A DNA stretch of 16,030 bases from Fidelibacterota bacterium (GTDB lineage: Bacteria; Marinisomatota; Marinisomatia; SCGC-AAA003-L08; TMED6). The stretch is from NCBI GenBank assembly GCA_014239355.1, contig JAAZYZ010000058.1, forward strand, positions 1-16,030, read 5' to 3'. Shown here in pieces: positions 7,148-15,999 of the stretch. The first letter of the stretch is position 1; every line of letters starts with the position of its first letter. A program made the translations under genes and the position numbers. The notes below the pieces were generated by a model that did no database searches, was not told the DNA's origin, and saw only the letters and a program-made list of their open reading frames with translations.

Positions 7148-10100
7148 ATGGAATCTATACAAAAATTTCTAAAAATATATCTCAATCAGAAAATTAAAAT
7201 TTATAATATTAATGCGATAATTAATTTTTTGATCTTTGGTTTTTCACTTTTAATTATCATTATTAAAATTGAAGAGAGTGCTTATTTTTCTCCATATATA
7301 AAACATAGAATATTAACTGCATCATTAATATTATCTTCTTTGAGTATTTTATTTTTAATACTGAGAACTTTAATCCATAAATATAATTTATGGGAAAATT
7401 CAAACCCTCAAGCTCTAGCTTATCAATTAATTGATAAGATTCCAACTAAAGATCGTATAATTAATGCATTGCAAATTTATTCTAAATTAGATTTAAACAA
7501 TTCTTATTCTGACTTAACAATCAATTCTATTAATCAATTAGAAGATGATATAAAAAAAATAAATCTTAACAAAATTAAAATTTATTTTCCATATAGAAAA
7601 TTTTATACTTTAATCATATTATTGCTAGTCTTTATTTCTTTTATTTTATTATCAGAACAATATTATTATTCTATTGATAGATTGCTAAAAAAAGAGATTA
7701 AATTCAATAAACCTCTACCCTTTAAAATAATGTTTGAAAATTACAAAAATGAAGTTTTTGTTTTTAAAGATGATAAGTTAACTGCAGTAATTAAGGGTGA
7801 AGGAATTACCCCTGAAAAAATAATTTTAAATATTAAAACAAATAATAAAATAGACCAAGTAGAAATTAATAATATTAATCAGTCCTATTCATATACTTTA
7901 AAAAAAATAAAGAATAATACAAAAATTTGGGCTAGTTATATAAATAAATCAATATTACCATATAAACGTTATAAGATTGTAACTGACACCTTAAATATTA
8001 ATTTAAAAACAAGACCTGAATTTAAAGACCTAAAAATCAATATAATTCCACCCATATACACTAATATAACTGAAGTTGAACATAATCAAAGCCTAAGAAC
8101 AATTCAATTATTAAATGGTTCTAATTTAAAAATAGAAGGAATCCTAAATAAAAAAATAAAAGATGCTAAATTAAAATTTAACAATGATAGCATTATTAAT
8201 ATGAATGTTATTAATAATAATATCAATGTAGAATGTCAAATAGTAGAACCTTTAGAATTTGAAATTATATGCACTGATTTTGAAAGAAATCAAAATATAC
8301 CTATAAACTATTCTATAATAATAAATGATGATTTAAAGCCTTATGTAAATATAAAATATCCAAATGATAATTTAAAAATTAATGAAAAAAAGAATATCAA
8401 ATTAGAGGTCGAAATTGTTGATGATTTTGGGATTAAAGAAGCATTTCTAGAATACTATATTTTAAAGCCATACTATCTAGACCAAGACACAACTTTAAAT
8501 AATATCCAAATTTTTAATACTTCAAAAAATAAAAAAAATCAATTTATTAGTTATAATTGGGATATTAAAGATTTAAACATTGGTCCAGGAGATGAGATTT
8601 TTTATTGGGTTAAAGCACTTGACAACAATACAAAAACTGGACCTGGTATTGGAAAATCTAAGATATTAAAGGCTTACTTTCCTAGCTTAGAAGAACTATA
8701 CTTTGAAGTAGAAGAAGAGCAAGAAATTGTTGAACAAAATTTTGGAGATATGATTGATTCTATAGATGATATTAAAAATATGTACAAAGAAATATCCAAT
8801 GATGTTTTAAAAGAAAAAACAGGTTTTGAACAAGAACAAACAACAAAAAAAATATCAACAGAACTAGAAGAAATATCAGAAAAAATTAAAGATTTAGAAA
8901 ATACCATAAAAACAATTGATGAATTAAATGATAAAAATAATTTGATTAATGATGCCTTGGGAGATAAGATTCAACAATTGCAAAATATGTTTAAAGATAT
9001 TATTAGCTCTGAATTAATGGAAGCACTTCAAAATATACAACAGTCATTAGATGATGATGATTTTAAAAAATCATTAGAAGAGTTAAATGACTTTAATTTT
9101 GAAATAAATGATTTAGAACAACAGGTAGATAGGATGATTGATTTATTCGAACAAATAGTAGCCGAACAGAAGTTAAATGAATTAACAAAGAAATTAGAAT
9201 CAATGTATGATTTGCAAAAAGAAATTTCAGAAAAAATAAATGAAGACCATCGAAATAAAAATATAAAACCGATGGAGAATAAACAAAAAAATAATTTAAA
9301 TGATTTAGAAAATGTGTTTAATCAAACAAGTGATATAATGAAAAATATTGATCAAAAAATATCAGAAGAAATAAATCAACTAAGTTCTAGCAAAGAATTT
9401 TCAGATACAAAAAAAGATATAAATTCTATTTTAAATTCACAAAATAGTAAATCAAATATGAATCAAAACTCTAATAATATTGAAAAGAATTTAAAAAAAA
9501 TGAGCTCCGAATTAGAAAAAATTATAGAAGAATATCAACAAAAATTAACTCAAGAAATGCTTAATATGTATTCTAGAATTATAAAGAACTTAATTGATAT
9601 GTCATATGGACAAGAAGAATTAATTGAAATCGCAAAAAATGTAAAATCGAAAAAAGACAATACTAATATTACTGAATTAAAATCTAAAGAAAATGTTCTA
9701 TTACAACAATATAAAAATATTTTTATTCAAATATCTGATTTAACTAAAAAAAGTTTTCATATATCAGCAGAGACTTCAAAAACATTTAGTCAAATATTTA
9801 ATCATTTAATCAAAACTATCAATGCTTTTGAACAAGGTGAAATCAAAAATGCTAAAAAAAATCAAATAGCAGCCATGGAATATATTAATAAAACTATTTT
9901 ACTATTAATTGATGCAATGGAAAATATGCAATCATCTGGAGAAGCTTCAGGATACAGCCAATATTTAGAATCAATGGAGAATTTAATGTCAGGACAACAA
10001 TCTCTTAATCAAGGTATGAACTCACTAATCCCTATGCCATTTGGACAACAACCTGGACAACAAGGTTTAATGCAAAGTTTAATGAAACAGCAACAAAATC

Positions 10101-10516
10101 TTAAGAACCAATTAGAAAAATTAATGAAAGAAAATTCATTTTCATCTAGCGAAAATCAAGGAGAAGGTTTAGGCAAAGCATTAGAAAATATGGATAAAAT
10201 TATAAAAGATTTTGAAAATAATAATATTTCACAAGAAAGTATAAATAGAGGAGAACAGGTATATAGAAAATTATTAGAACATAAAAATTCATTAAGAAAT
10301 AGAGGCTTTAATGAAAACTGGGAAGCAGAACAAAATGATAATAATTTATTAGATAATAATTTAGATAAAATTGAAAACTCTAATAATATTGAATTAAAAA
10401 AATTATATAAAAAATTAGATGAATTAGATAATAATAAAAATATAACTAGAGAAAATAAAAGTATAATTCAAGAGTATTTACGAATATTAATTGAAGAGAA
10501 AATAAATGAAAAATAA
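7148..10516 (+). CDS. DUF4175-like inner-membrane protein with long coiled-coil domain
   Basis: Protein of 1122 residues. It has hydrophobic helices at about 22-41 and 55-72 and a third at about 150-170, then a periplasm-type region (about 170-510) of short beta segments with a PPIYTNI motif and the DDFGIKEA block around 425. From about 515 to the end it is almost entirely charged and Gln/Asn-rich coiled coil, with a Gly/Gln/Met-rich break near residue 965 (FGQQPGQQG). Size and layout match DUF4175-family proteins, which are often found with DUF4159 and MoxR/Bat-type genes in FCB bacteria. Probably a structural envelope component anchored in the inner membrane; no catalytic motif is seen. The stop overlaps the next gene by 11 bases. 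Sense-strand codon use is extremely A-rich, like its neighbours, so there is no sign of transfer. Confidence 0.82.
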   Translation: MESIQKFLKIYLNQKIKIYNINAIINFLIFGFSLLIIIIKIEESAYFSPYIKHRILTASLILSSLSILFLILRTLIHKYNLWENSNPQALAYQLIDKIPTKDRIINALQIYSKLDLNNSYSDLTINSINQLEDDIKKINLNKIKIYFPYRKFYTLIILLLVFISFILLSEQYYYSIDRLLKKEIKFNKPLPFKIMFENYKNEVFVFKDDKLTAVIKGEGITPEKIILNIKTNNKIDQVEINNINQSYSYTLKKIKNNTKIWASYINKSILPYKRYKIVTDTLNINLKTRPEFKDLKINIIPPIYTNITEVEHNQSLRTIQLLNGSNLKIEGILNKKIKDAKLKFNNDSIINMNVINNNINVECQIVEPLEFEIICTDFERNQNIPINYSIIINDDLKPYVNIKYPNDNLKINEKKNIKLEVEIVDDFGIKEAFLEYYILKPYYLDQDTTLNNIQIFNTSKNKKNQFISYNWDIKDLNIGPGDEIFYWVKALDNNTKTGPGIGKSKILKAYFPSLEELYFEVEEEQEIVEQNFGDMIDSIDDIKNMYKEISNDVLKEKTGFEQEQTTKKISTELEEISEKIKDLENTIKTIDELNDKNNLINDALGDKIQQLQNMFKDIISSELMEALQNIQQSLDDDDFKKSLEELNDFNFEINDLEQQVDRMIDLFEQIVAEQKLNELTKKLESMYDLQKEISEKINEDHRNKNIKPMENKQKNNLNDLENVFNQTSDIMKNIDQKISEEINQLSSSKEFSDTKKDINSILNSQNSKSNMNQNSNNIEKNLKKMSSELEKIIEEYQQKLTQEMLNMYSRIIKNLIDMSYGQEELIEIAKNVKSKKDNTNITELKSKENVLLQQYKNIFIQISDLTKKSFHISAETSKTFSQIFNHLIKTINAFEQGEIKNAKKNQIAAMEYINKTILLLIDAMENMQSSGEASGYSQYLESMENLMSGQQSLNQGMNSLIPMPFGQQPGQQGLMQSLMKQQQNLKNQLEKLMKENSFSSSENQGEGLGKALENMDKIIKDFENNNISQESINRGEQVYRKLLEHKNSLRNRGFNENWEAEQNDNNLLDNNLDKIENSNNIELKKLYKKLDELDNNKNITRENKSIIQEYLRILIEEKINEK

Positions 10517-12122
10517 TATTACTATAATACAGACTCTCATTATTTTTATAGTTATTGGATTTTGCAATACAATCGAAAATGAATACGAGGTGTGGAAAAG
10601 GGCTGAAATATTAAATCATCAAAAAAATAAAGATGAAGCATTGAAATTATACTTAGAAATTTTTCAAAAAAATAAAACTAATTATAAAGCTCTAACAAAA
10701 ATAAAAGAAATATTAATAGAAAAACAAAACTATACTCTTTTAATAGAATACTATAATCAGTATTTAAATAATAAATTAAATTTAAAACATCAATTTGAAG
10801 CAGAAGTAGAACTATTAGAAATAAAACTATGGATTCAAGATATACAATGGATTAATGATCTATATACATTAGAAAAAAAATATACTAATGATCAAAATAA
10901 AAAAAATAAATTTGAATTTATTTTGCATCAATTATTTAAAAATAAAAAAATAGAAGAAGGATATAATTTTGTCCTATATATAAGGGAAAAACATAATATG
11001 CCCTCCTTTTTTTCTAGAAAACTTATATCTATATTTAAAAAAAATAAAGAATATAAAAATTCAATAAATGAATCAATTATCTATTTAAATGAAACATCTA
11101 AAACTAATAAACAAAATAGTATCAGCCAGAAAATATTAATAGAACAAATATTTGATTTAATACAAAAATTACTTCTAGAAAGTAGATTGAATAAAACATA
11201 CTTACCTATAAGCTATAAACAATTATCATCTAATAAAATTTTAAATCTAAAACAAAATAATGAATATCAAATAGAAACTATAAATTATATAAATGATATT
11301 TATGAAAAATTAATCAAATATAATTTAGAACCGGAAATAGCAAAAATAAAATTAGCAGCTATACAATATAATATATTTAGTGATGTAGATAGTGCTTATA
11401 AAATATTGAACCAGCTTCAAGATAATTCATCTAAAATAGATATTAAAATTCAAACAATGCTAATGAAAAGTGATATTTTAATATCAAAAGGGTATTTAGA
11501 TTCTTCTATTAAATTAATTAATCAAAGTCAAAAAATTATTGATAAATATTATAAAAGAGATAAAAATTATGAAGCAAGGTTTAAAAATATAGAATTACTA
11601 CTTTATAAAGGAGATTATAGTAAAATGAATTTAGAAATTGATTCTTTAATATATGATTTTGAATTAGAGAATAAGGACTATAATGATTTACTAGAACTCA
11701 AAATGATTACACTATTTTTTAATAATGATATTGAACAATTTAAGAAATATGCCTCTATTCAGCATAAACTCAAAATGAATAAAAACTTTGAATCTATTTT
11801 AGAGTTAATTGATCTAATTAATTCAGATAATATTTTAATTTCAGAACTTTCTCAATTTCAATATGCATTAATTGAATTTCAAAAAGGAAATATTGATAAT
11901 ACTCAACAAATTATTGAAGATATGAAAACAAAAACAGTCTATTATGAAATTGCTTTGGTTTTAAATGCTGAAATAGAAGATTACATTAATCAAAACTATA
12001 AAAATGCCATTGAATTATATGAAAAAATTATTAAAATTTATCCAGATAGTATATATAAAGAAGATATTCTTAAACGATTAAATGAAATTTATAAAATAAT
12101 AGATAGTGAATTAGAATTATGA
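10506..12122 (+). CDS. Secreted TPR-repeat protein
   Basis: Protein of 538 residues with a basic, hydrophobic N-terminus (1-21, ending FIVIGFCNT) that looks like a signal peptide or anchor. The Cys there is preceded by Phe, so it is a poor lipobox. The rest is all helical with TPR-like units, clearest at the N-terminus (KNKDEALKLYLEIFQKNKTNYKALTKI, in pieces) and at the C-terminus (NYKNAIELYEKIIKIYPDS). TPR proteins are scaffolds that hold other proteins, so it may link the DUF4175-like protein to the other secreted products. It overlaps the upstream gene by 11 bases and its TGA overlaps the next start in an ATGA. The specific partner is unknown. Confidence 0.78.
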   Translation: MKNNITIIQTLIIFIVIGFCNTIENEYEVWKRAEILNHQKNKDEALKLYLEIFQKNKTNYKALTKIKEILIEKQNYTLLIEYYNQYLNNKLNLKHQFEAEVELLEIKLWIQDIQWINDLYTLEKKYTNDQNKKNKFEFILHQLFKNKKIEEGYNFVLYIREKHNMPSFFSRKLISIFKKNKEYKNSINESIIYLNETSKTNKQNSISQKILIEQIFDLIQKLLLESRLNKTYLPISYKQLSSNKILNLKQNNEYQIETINYINDIYEKLIKYNLEPEIAKIKLAAIQYNIFSDVDSAYKILNQLQDNSSKIDIKIQTMLMKSDILISKGYLDSSIKLINQSQKIIDKYYKRDKNYEARFKNIELLLYKGDYSKMNLEIDSLIYDFELENKDYNDLLELKMITLFFNNDIEQFKKYASIQHKLKMNKNFESILELIDLINSDNILISELSQFQYALIEFQKGNIDNTQQIIEDMKTKTVYYEIALVLNAEIEDYINQNYKNAIELYEKIIKIYPDSIYKEDILKRLNEIYKIIDSELEL

Positions 12123-13375
12123 TTAAAAAAAATATTTTCATAATATTTCTTCTCATAAATAGTATATTTTCAACACAAAAAATACTAATTCCAATGGATA
12201 AAAATCAAACAAACCATTTAAAGGCATATGGAATTGCATTCTCAAGTTTAGAAATGAATAATAAAGTAGATTGGTTATTAAATTATAGAGGAGGATCATT
12301 TGTGTTTGATGTTTCTAAACAGATTCAAAAAGAATGTTTATTAAAAAATGTATATTGTGAATTATTGTCAATTGAAGAAATTTCAATGATTTATTCTATG
12401 ATAGAACAAGAAAATATGGAATTAGTTATATTAGAAAAAACTCCAAAGATTGCTGTGTATTCACCTCCGAATCAACAACCTTGGGATGATGCTGTTACAT
12501 TAGCCTTAACATATGCAGATATAAAATATGATATTATATTTGATGAAGAAGTAATAAATGGTGACCTTTACAAATATGATTGGTTACATCTGCATCACGA
12601 AGATTTTACAGGGCAATATGGAAAATTTTATAGATATAGAAACCAACAATGGTATAAAGATATGGAAAATAGTTTTATTAAAACAGCTAACAAGTATGGT
12701 TTTGATAGTGTCCATAAATTTAAAAAATCTATTGCAATAAAAATAAGAGACTACATTAATAATGGAGGGTTTTTATTTGCTATGTGTTCTGCTACTGACT
12801 CCTTTGATATTGCTTTATCATATTACTCAATAGATTTTGCTCATTCTATATATGATGGAACACCAATTGAAGAAAAAAGTATAAATCAAGTTAATTATAA
12901 TAATGGTATCGCTTTTGAAAATTATGATTTGTATCTCGACCCTACTATTTATGAGTATTCAAATATAGATTTTCCATCTAGTCATCAACCAAACACTAGA
13001 AGTGCTGAATCAGACTATTTTACACTATCTAGTTTTTCCGCTAAATGGGACCCTGTTCCAACTATGCTTATTCAAAATCATGTTAGTAATATTAATGGTT
13101 TTATGGGGCAAACAACAGGCTATAATAAGAATTTTCTAAAATCACATATTCTAATACTTGGTGAAGATTTATATTCAGAACAAGTAAAATATATTCATGG
13201 TAATGTAGGTAAAGGTACATTTACTTTTTTAGGGGGTCACGATCCTGAAGATTATAGACATTTTGTTGGAGACCCACCAACTGATTTGGATTTACATAGA
13301 AACTCACCAGGATATAGATTAATTCTAAATAATATTTTATTTCCAGCTGCTAAAAAGAAAAAGAAAAAAACCTAA
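12119..13375 (+). CDS. Secreted 'asparagine synthetase B-like' protein of unknown function
   Basis: Protein of 418 residues with a signal peptide (about 1-19, ending SIFST). It resembles a Bacteroidetes/FCB family that databases often label 'asparagine synthetase B', although it is secreted and shows none of the AsnB synthetase motifs I would expect. Conserved-looking blocks are KILIPMDKNQTNHLKAYG (20-37), HLHHEDFTGQYGKF (157-170; H157, H159, H160, E161, D162), NGGFLFAMCSATDSFD (about 216-231, Cys223), and LGGHDPEDYRH near the end. Cys223 sits after a GGFL strand, like the nucleophile elbow of GATase1/ThuA-type folds, so it may be a hydrolase or a degenerate one. The C-terminus ends in six Lys and a Thr. 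Start overlaps the previous stop (ATGA). Function is unknown. Confidence 0.8.
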   Translation: MIKKNIFIIFLLINSIFSTQKILIPMDKNQTNHLKAYGIAFSSLEMNNKVDWLLNYRGGSFVFDVSKQIQKECLLKNVYCELLSIEEISMIYSMIEQENMELVILEKTPKIAVYSPPNQQPWDDAVTLALTYADIKYDIIFDEEVINGDLYKYDWLHLHHEDFTGQYGKFYRYRNQQWYKDMENSFIKTANKYGFDSVHKFKKSIAIKIRDYINNGGFLFAMCSATDSFDIALSYYSIDFAHSIYDGTPIEEKSINQVNYNNGIAFENYDLYLDPTIYEYSNIDFPSSHQPNTRSAESDYFTLSSFSAKWDPVPTMLIQNHVSNINGFMGQTTGYNKNFLKSHILILGEDLYSEQVKYIHGNVGKGTFTFLGGHDPEDYRHFVGDPPTDLDLHRNSPGYRLILNNILFPAAKKKKKKT

Positions 13376-14199
13376 AGTACAGGACCAGTATAGCTTTGTG
13401 CACTTTCATACCGTTTTAAACCAACTCTCCATAAAATACGTGTTGAATATAATAAAATTGATACTACTATAATTTGTGCCATAAAATATTTTTGATTCTG
13501 ATTAGTAAAACCATATAATAATAATCTAGCAGGTACTGAAGCTACCAAAGCCATAGGAAGAATTGTGAATAAGATTTTTCTAGTTAAGCCTTGATAAATA
13601 GTATCAGGTCTCATAGAAAACTTCATAACTTCATGAGTTAACCAACCTCCAGTTCTAAAATCTCTAAAATAGAAAGTTAAACATGAAGTTATAAATTCAA
13701 AACAGTACCAAATCAATGAGCCCATAAATAAAGAGCTTATAAATAAAAAAATATTTAAAAAATTAAGTGAATTTGGATGAAATATTATTAATATTTTATA
13801 TAAAATAATTGATAAAACTAATAAACTAACCAAAGTGTAGCTTCTAATATATCGAAATGAAATCAAAAATTGTGAATTAACTGGTCGCAATAAAATAAAA
13901 TCTAAACTTCCTGTTCTTATATGATCTCTTAGCTGTCCTGCCCCATCAAATAGCATCATAAAAATTGTATCAACAAAAAAAGTAGCAATTAAAAATACTA
14001 AAATAGCTTCTCTATCAAAATCTCCTAACATTGTTGTTTTTGAATAGATAACTTCAAAAAAATAATACCAAGTAATATAATATATTGTATCTACAAATAG
14101 ACTACCTATAAAATTAGTTTTATATTCCATATCACGAGATAAACTGTATTTAAATATGGAGAACCATAAATATATATATCTACGAACCATACGCTTCAT
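13372..14199 (-). CDS. ABC-2 transporter permease (second subunit)
   Basis: Integral membrane protein of 275 residues with about six transmembrane helices, of the ABC-2 permease group formerly called DUF990 (COG3694/COG4587 type). Diagnostic block: HIRTGSLDFILLRPVNSQF (about 93-111); the C-terminus ends with the family-like GLKRYES. It should pair with the permease just upstream to form the channel for the ATPase encoded first in the operon; substrates of this class are unclear. The start overlaps that permease by 20 bases. GAAGG lies directly before the first ATG (spacing 1) and 10 bases before a second ATG at codon 4, so either start is possible. Its TAG overlaps the TAA of the convergent 'asparagine synthetase B-like' gene by 4 bases, with no terminator between them. 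Confidence 0.9.
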   Translation of the reverse strand: MKRMVRRYIYLWFSIFKYSLSRDMEYKTNFIGSLFVDTIYYITWYYFFEVIYSKTTMLGDFDREAILVFLIATFFVDTIFMMLFDGAGQLRDHIRTGSLDFILLRPVNSQFLISFRYIRSYTLVSLLVLSIILYKILIIFHPNSLNFLNIFLFISSLFMGSLIWYCFEFITSCLTFYFRDFRTGGWLTHEVMKFSMRPDTIYQGLTRKILFTILPMALVASVPARLLLYGFTNQNQKYFMAQIIVVSILLYSTRILWRVGLKRYESAQSYTGPVL

Positions 14200-14995
14200 A
14201 CCTTCTTATACCAATACTATATACTAAACCACTTAATAATCTCATAATAACGCACCATAAGATTCCCATAAACATAAGGGTAACCCAATTATTTAAATCT
14301 GCATTCAATGACATTGCAATATCTACTGGGAACTTAATCAAATAAGGAATAGGAGTATAATTAATAAATTTAACATAATATTCAGGGAAAAAATCCAAAG
14401 GAATAATTTGACCTGCCAATACAAACATTGAAATATTATATGCAGCTAATAATGCTCTTACTTCACCAAACCAAAATGCAAAACAAACCATAAAAAAATA
14501 AATACTATAGGATAAATAAATTGATATTATAACAGCTAAGATAAAAAAAGGTACTTGAATAATATTAATAAATATTAAATCTTTAAAAATAATAGGAGCA
14601 CTTACAATTAATATAGTATAAGGAATATAGTACAAGATATTCGTACCAATAAAATTCATTAAATGATAACTAAAAAATGATATAGGTTTAACAATATATT
14701 GATTCATAAACCCCTGTCTTATCTGCATAATCATTTCATGCGATGTTACCCATGAAGATTTTAATTGCCCAATAATCATAGATAGAAAAATATAAGCAAT
14801 TAATCGATTAAATGTCCATCCATCAATAGTATAAGCTGAACCTTCAGATGTATATATCATGCTCAAAATTAAATATTCAATGAATAATCCTGTTAAAATA
14901 GCAAATAACCCTACTACACTATTAGCTTTGTATTCTAATGCTGTAATAATAGCAGCTCTTAATATTGAACTATATTTTTTAAACCAAGTAAACAT
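14180..14995 (-). CDS. ABC-2 transporter permease (first subunit)
   Basis: Integral membrane protein of 271 residues with about six transmembrane helices. It is a paralogue of the next permease: it carries the equivalent block IRQGFMNQYIVKPISFF (about 92-108) and ends GIRRYEAYG. This two-permease plus ATPase layout is typical of COG4586/COG4587/COG3694 systems, putative exporters of unknown substrate. Its start lies 5 bases after the ATPase stop, with a weak AGG five bases ahead, and its end overlaps the second permease by 20 bases, so all three are one operon. No substrate clue is visible in the sequence. Confidence 0.9.
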   Translation of the reverse strand: MFTWFKKYSSILRAAIITALEYKANSVVGLFAILTGLFIEYLILSMIYTSEGSAYTIDGWTFNRLIAYIFLSMIIGQLKSSWVTSHEMIMQIRQGFMNQYIVKPISFFSYHLMNFIGTNILYYIPYTILIVSAPIIFKDLIFINIIQVPFFILAVIISIYLSYSIYFFMVCFAFWFGEVRALLAAYNISMFVLAGQIIPLDFFPEYYVKFINYTPIPYLIKFPVDIAMSLNADLNNWVTLMFMGILWCVIMRLLSGLVYSIGIRRYEAYGS

Positions 14996-15000
14996 TAGAC

Positions 15001-15999
15001 CTATAAATAATCTTCAGGCTTTTCAAAAAATGAACGCATAGTTTCTTCAACAGGTAAATCTTCTATCAAAAAAGATTGTGAATTAGAAATATTAAATAAT
15101 TTTTTCAATAACTGGTTTAACAACTCATCATTTAAATGTGCAATTAAAATATTATTATCTAAAGTAAAAGTAAAATTTTCTTTTAAATCTTTTATAGCTT
15201 GATCATTTGGGAGTTTTTCAAATGTATATAATAATTTTTTAGTAGGATTAATTTTTTTTATTAAAGAAGAAAATTCTCCATCATAAAGGCCTTGTCCTTT
15301 ATTCATAACAAAAACACGTTTACACATAGAATCAATATCATTCATATAATGACTTGTGATTATAAAAGTAGCTTTATACTGATCATTATAATATTTAACA
15401 AACTCTCTAATTTTTGCTTGAGATATTACATCCAAACCTAGACTAGGTTCATCAAGCATAATAATTTTAGGTTTATGAAGCAACGATGCTATAATTTCCA
15501 TTTTCATACGTTCTCCAAGAGATAATCTCCTAACCTGTGTATGTAGCTTATCCTTTATATCTAATAATTCAACCATTTCATTTAAAATTTGATTATAGGT
15601 GTTATCTTCAATTTGATAAATTCGTTTATTTAATAAAAATGATTCTGAAGCTGGAATATCCCACCATAATTGATTTTTTTGACCCATTACTACAGTAATC
15701 ATTTTTAAAAAATCATTATTTCTATTCCAAGGTATATAATCATTAATATTTATACTACCTGAAGTTGGATGTAACAAACCAACCATTAATTTAATTAATG
15801 TTGTTTTACCTGCACCATTCTCACCAAGAATTCCTAAAATTTCACCTTCATCAATATTTAGATTAATATTTTTTAAAGCATGAAAATCTGTATACTTCCG
15901 ATTGAAAAAAGATTTTAAAGCTCCTTTGATTCCTGGATCTCTATTGTAAGTTTTAAATGATTTTGAAATATTACTAACTTTAATACTCAATGCAGTCAC
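15001..15999 (-). CDS. ABC transporter ATPase subunit
   Basis: Cytosolic ATPase of about 330 residues that powers the two permeases encoded downstream. All motifs are intact: Walker A GENGAGKT (59-66), Q-loop around Q107-Q110 followed by LWWDIP (111-116), signature LSLGE (159-163), Walker B IIMLDEP (179-185) with SLGLD, and the H-loop His217 in ITSHYMND. The length and the ~100-residue C-terminal extension fit the COG4586 group. I give the longest reading, from GTG at 15997-15999. However, that GTG is inside AGGTGA, a good Shine-Dalgarno placed 5 bases before TTG at 15988-15990, so TTG (three codons shorter) may be the true start. The promoter lies beyond the window. Confidence 0.93.
   Translation of the reverse strand: MTALSIKVSNISKSFKTYNRDPGIKGALKSFFNRKYTDFHALKNINLNIDEGEILGILGENGAGKTTLIKLMVGLLHPTSGSININDYIPWNRNNDFLKMITVVMGQKNQLWWDIPASESFLLNKRIYQIEDNTYNQILNEMVELLDIKDKLHTQVRRLSLGERMKMEIIASLLHKPKIIMLDEPSLGLDVISQAKIREFVKYYNDQYKATFIITSHYMNDIDSMCKRVFVMNKGQGLYDGEFSSLIKKINPTKKLLYTFEKLPNDQAIKDLKENFTFTLDNNILIAHLNDELLNQLLKKLFNISNSQSFLIEDLPVEETMRSFFEKPEDYL

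Noticed and set aside
8700..10500. Repeat array in the A-rich coding stretch of the DUF4175-like gene
   Set aside because: The similarity is heptad-like Lys/Glu/Asn/Gln coiled-coil codons; I find no exact direct repeats or spacers.
10506..10568. Lipoprotein signal in the TPR protein
   Set aside because: The Cys in VIGFC has Phe at the position before it, where Gly, Ala or Ser is needed for a normal lipobox.
4330..12122. A variant genetic code in which UGA codes for Trp or Gly
   Set aside because: No other gene here has an internal UGA, Trp is coded by UGG, and UGA ends the TPR gene at 12120-12122. Gly or Trp at the peroxidatic position would also kill the enzyme.
12119..13375. Genuine asparagine synthetase
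   Set aside because: The protein has a signal peptide, lacks an N-terminal Cys nucleophile and an ATP-pyrophosphatase motif, and sits in an envelope operon. The common label appears to be a legacy name.
1462..15041. Small open frames of 60-77 codons on the strand opposite larger genes (1462-1662, 7263-7445, 8674-8907, 12558-12740, 14859-15041)
   Set aside because: Each lies inside a well-supported gene, shows no family motif or ribosome-binding site, and reads as low-complexity AT-rich antisense.
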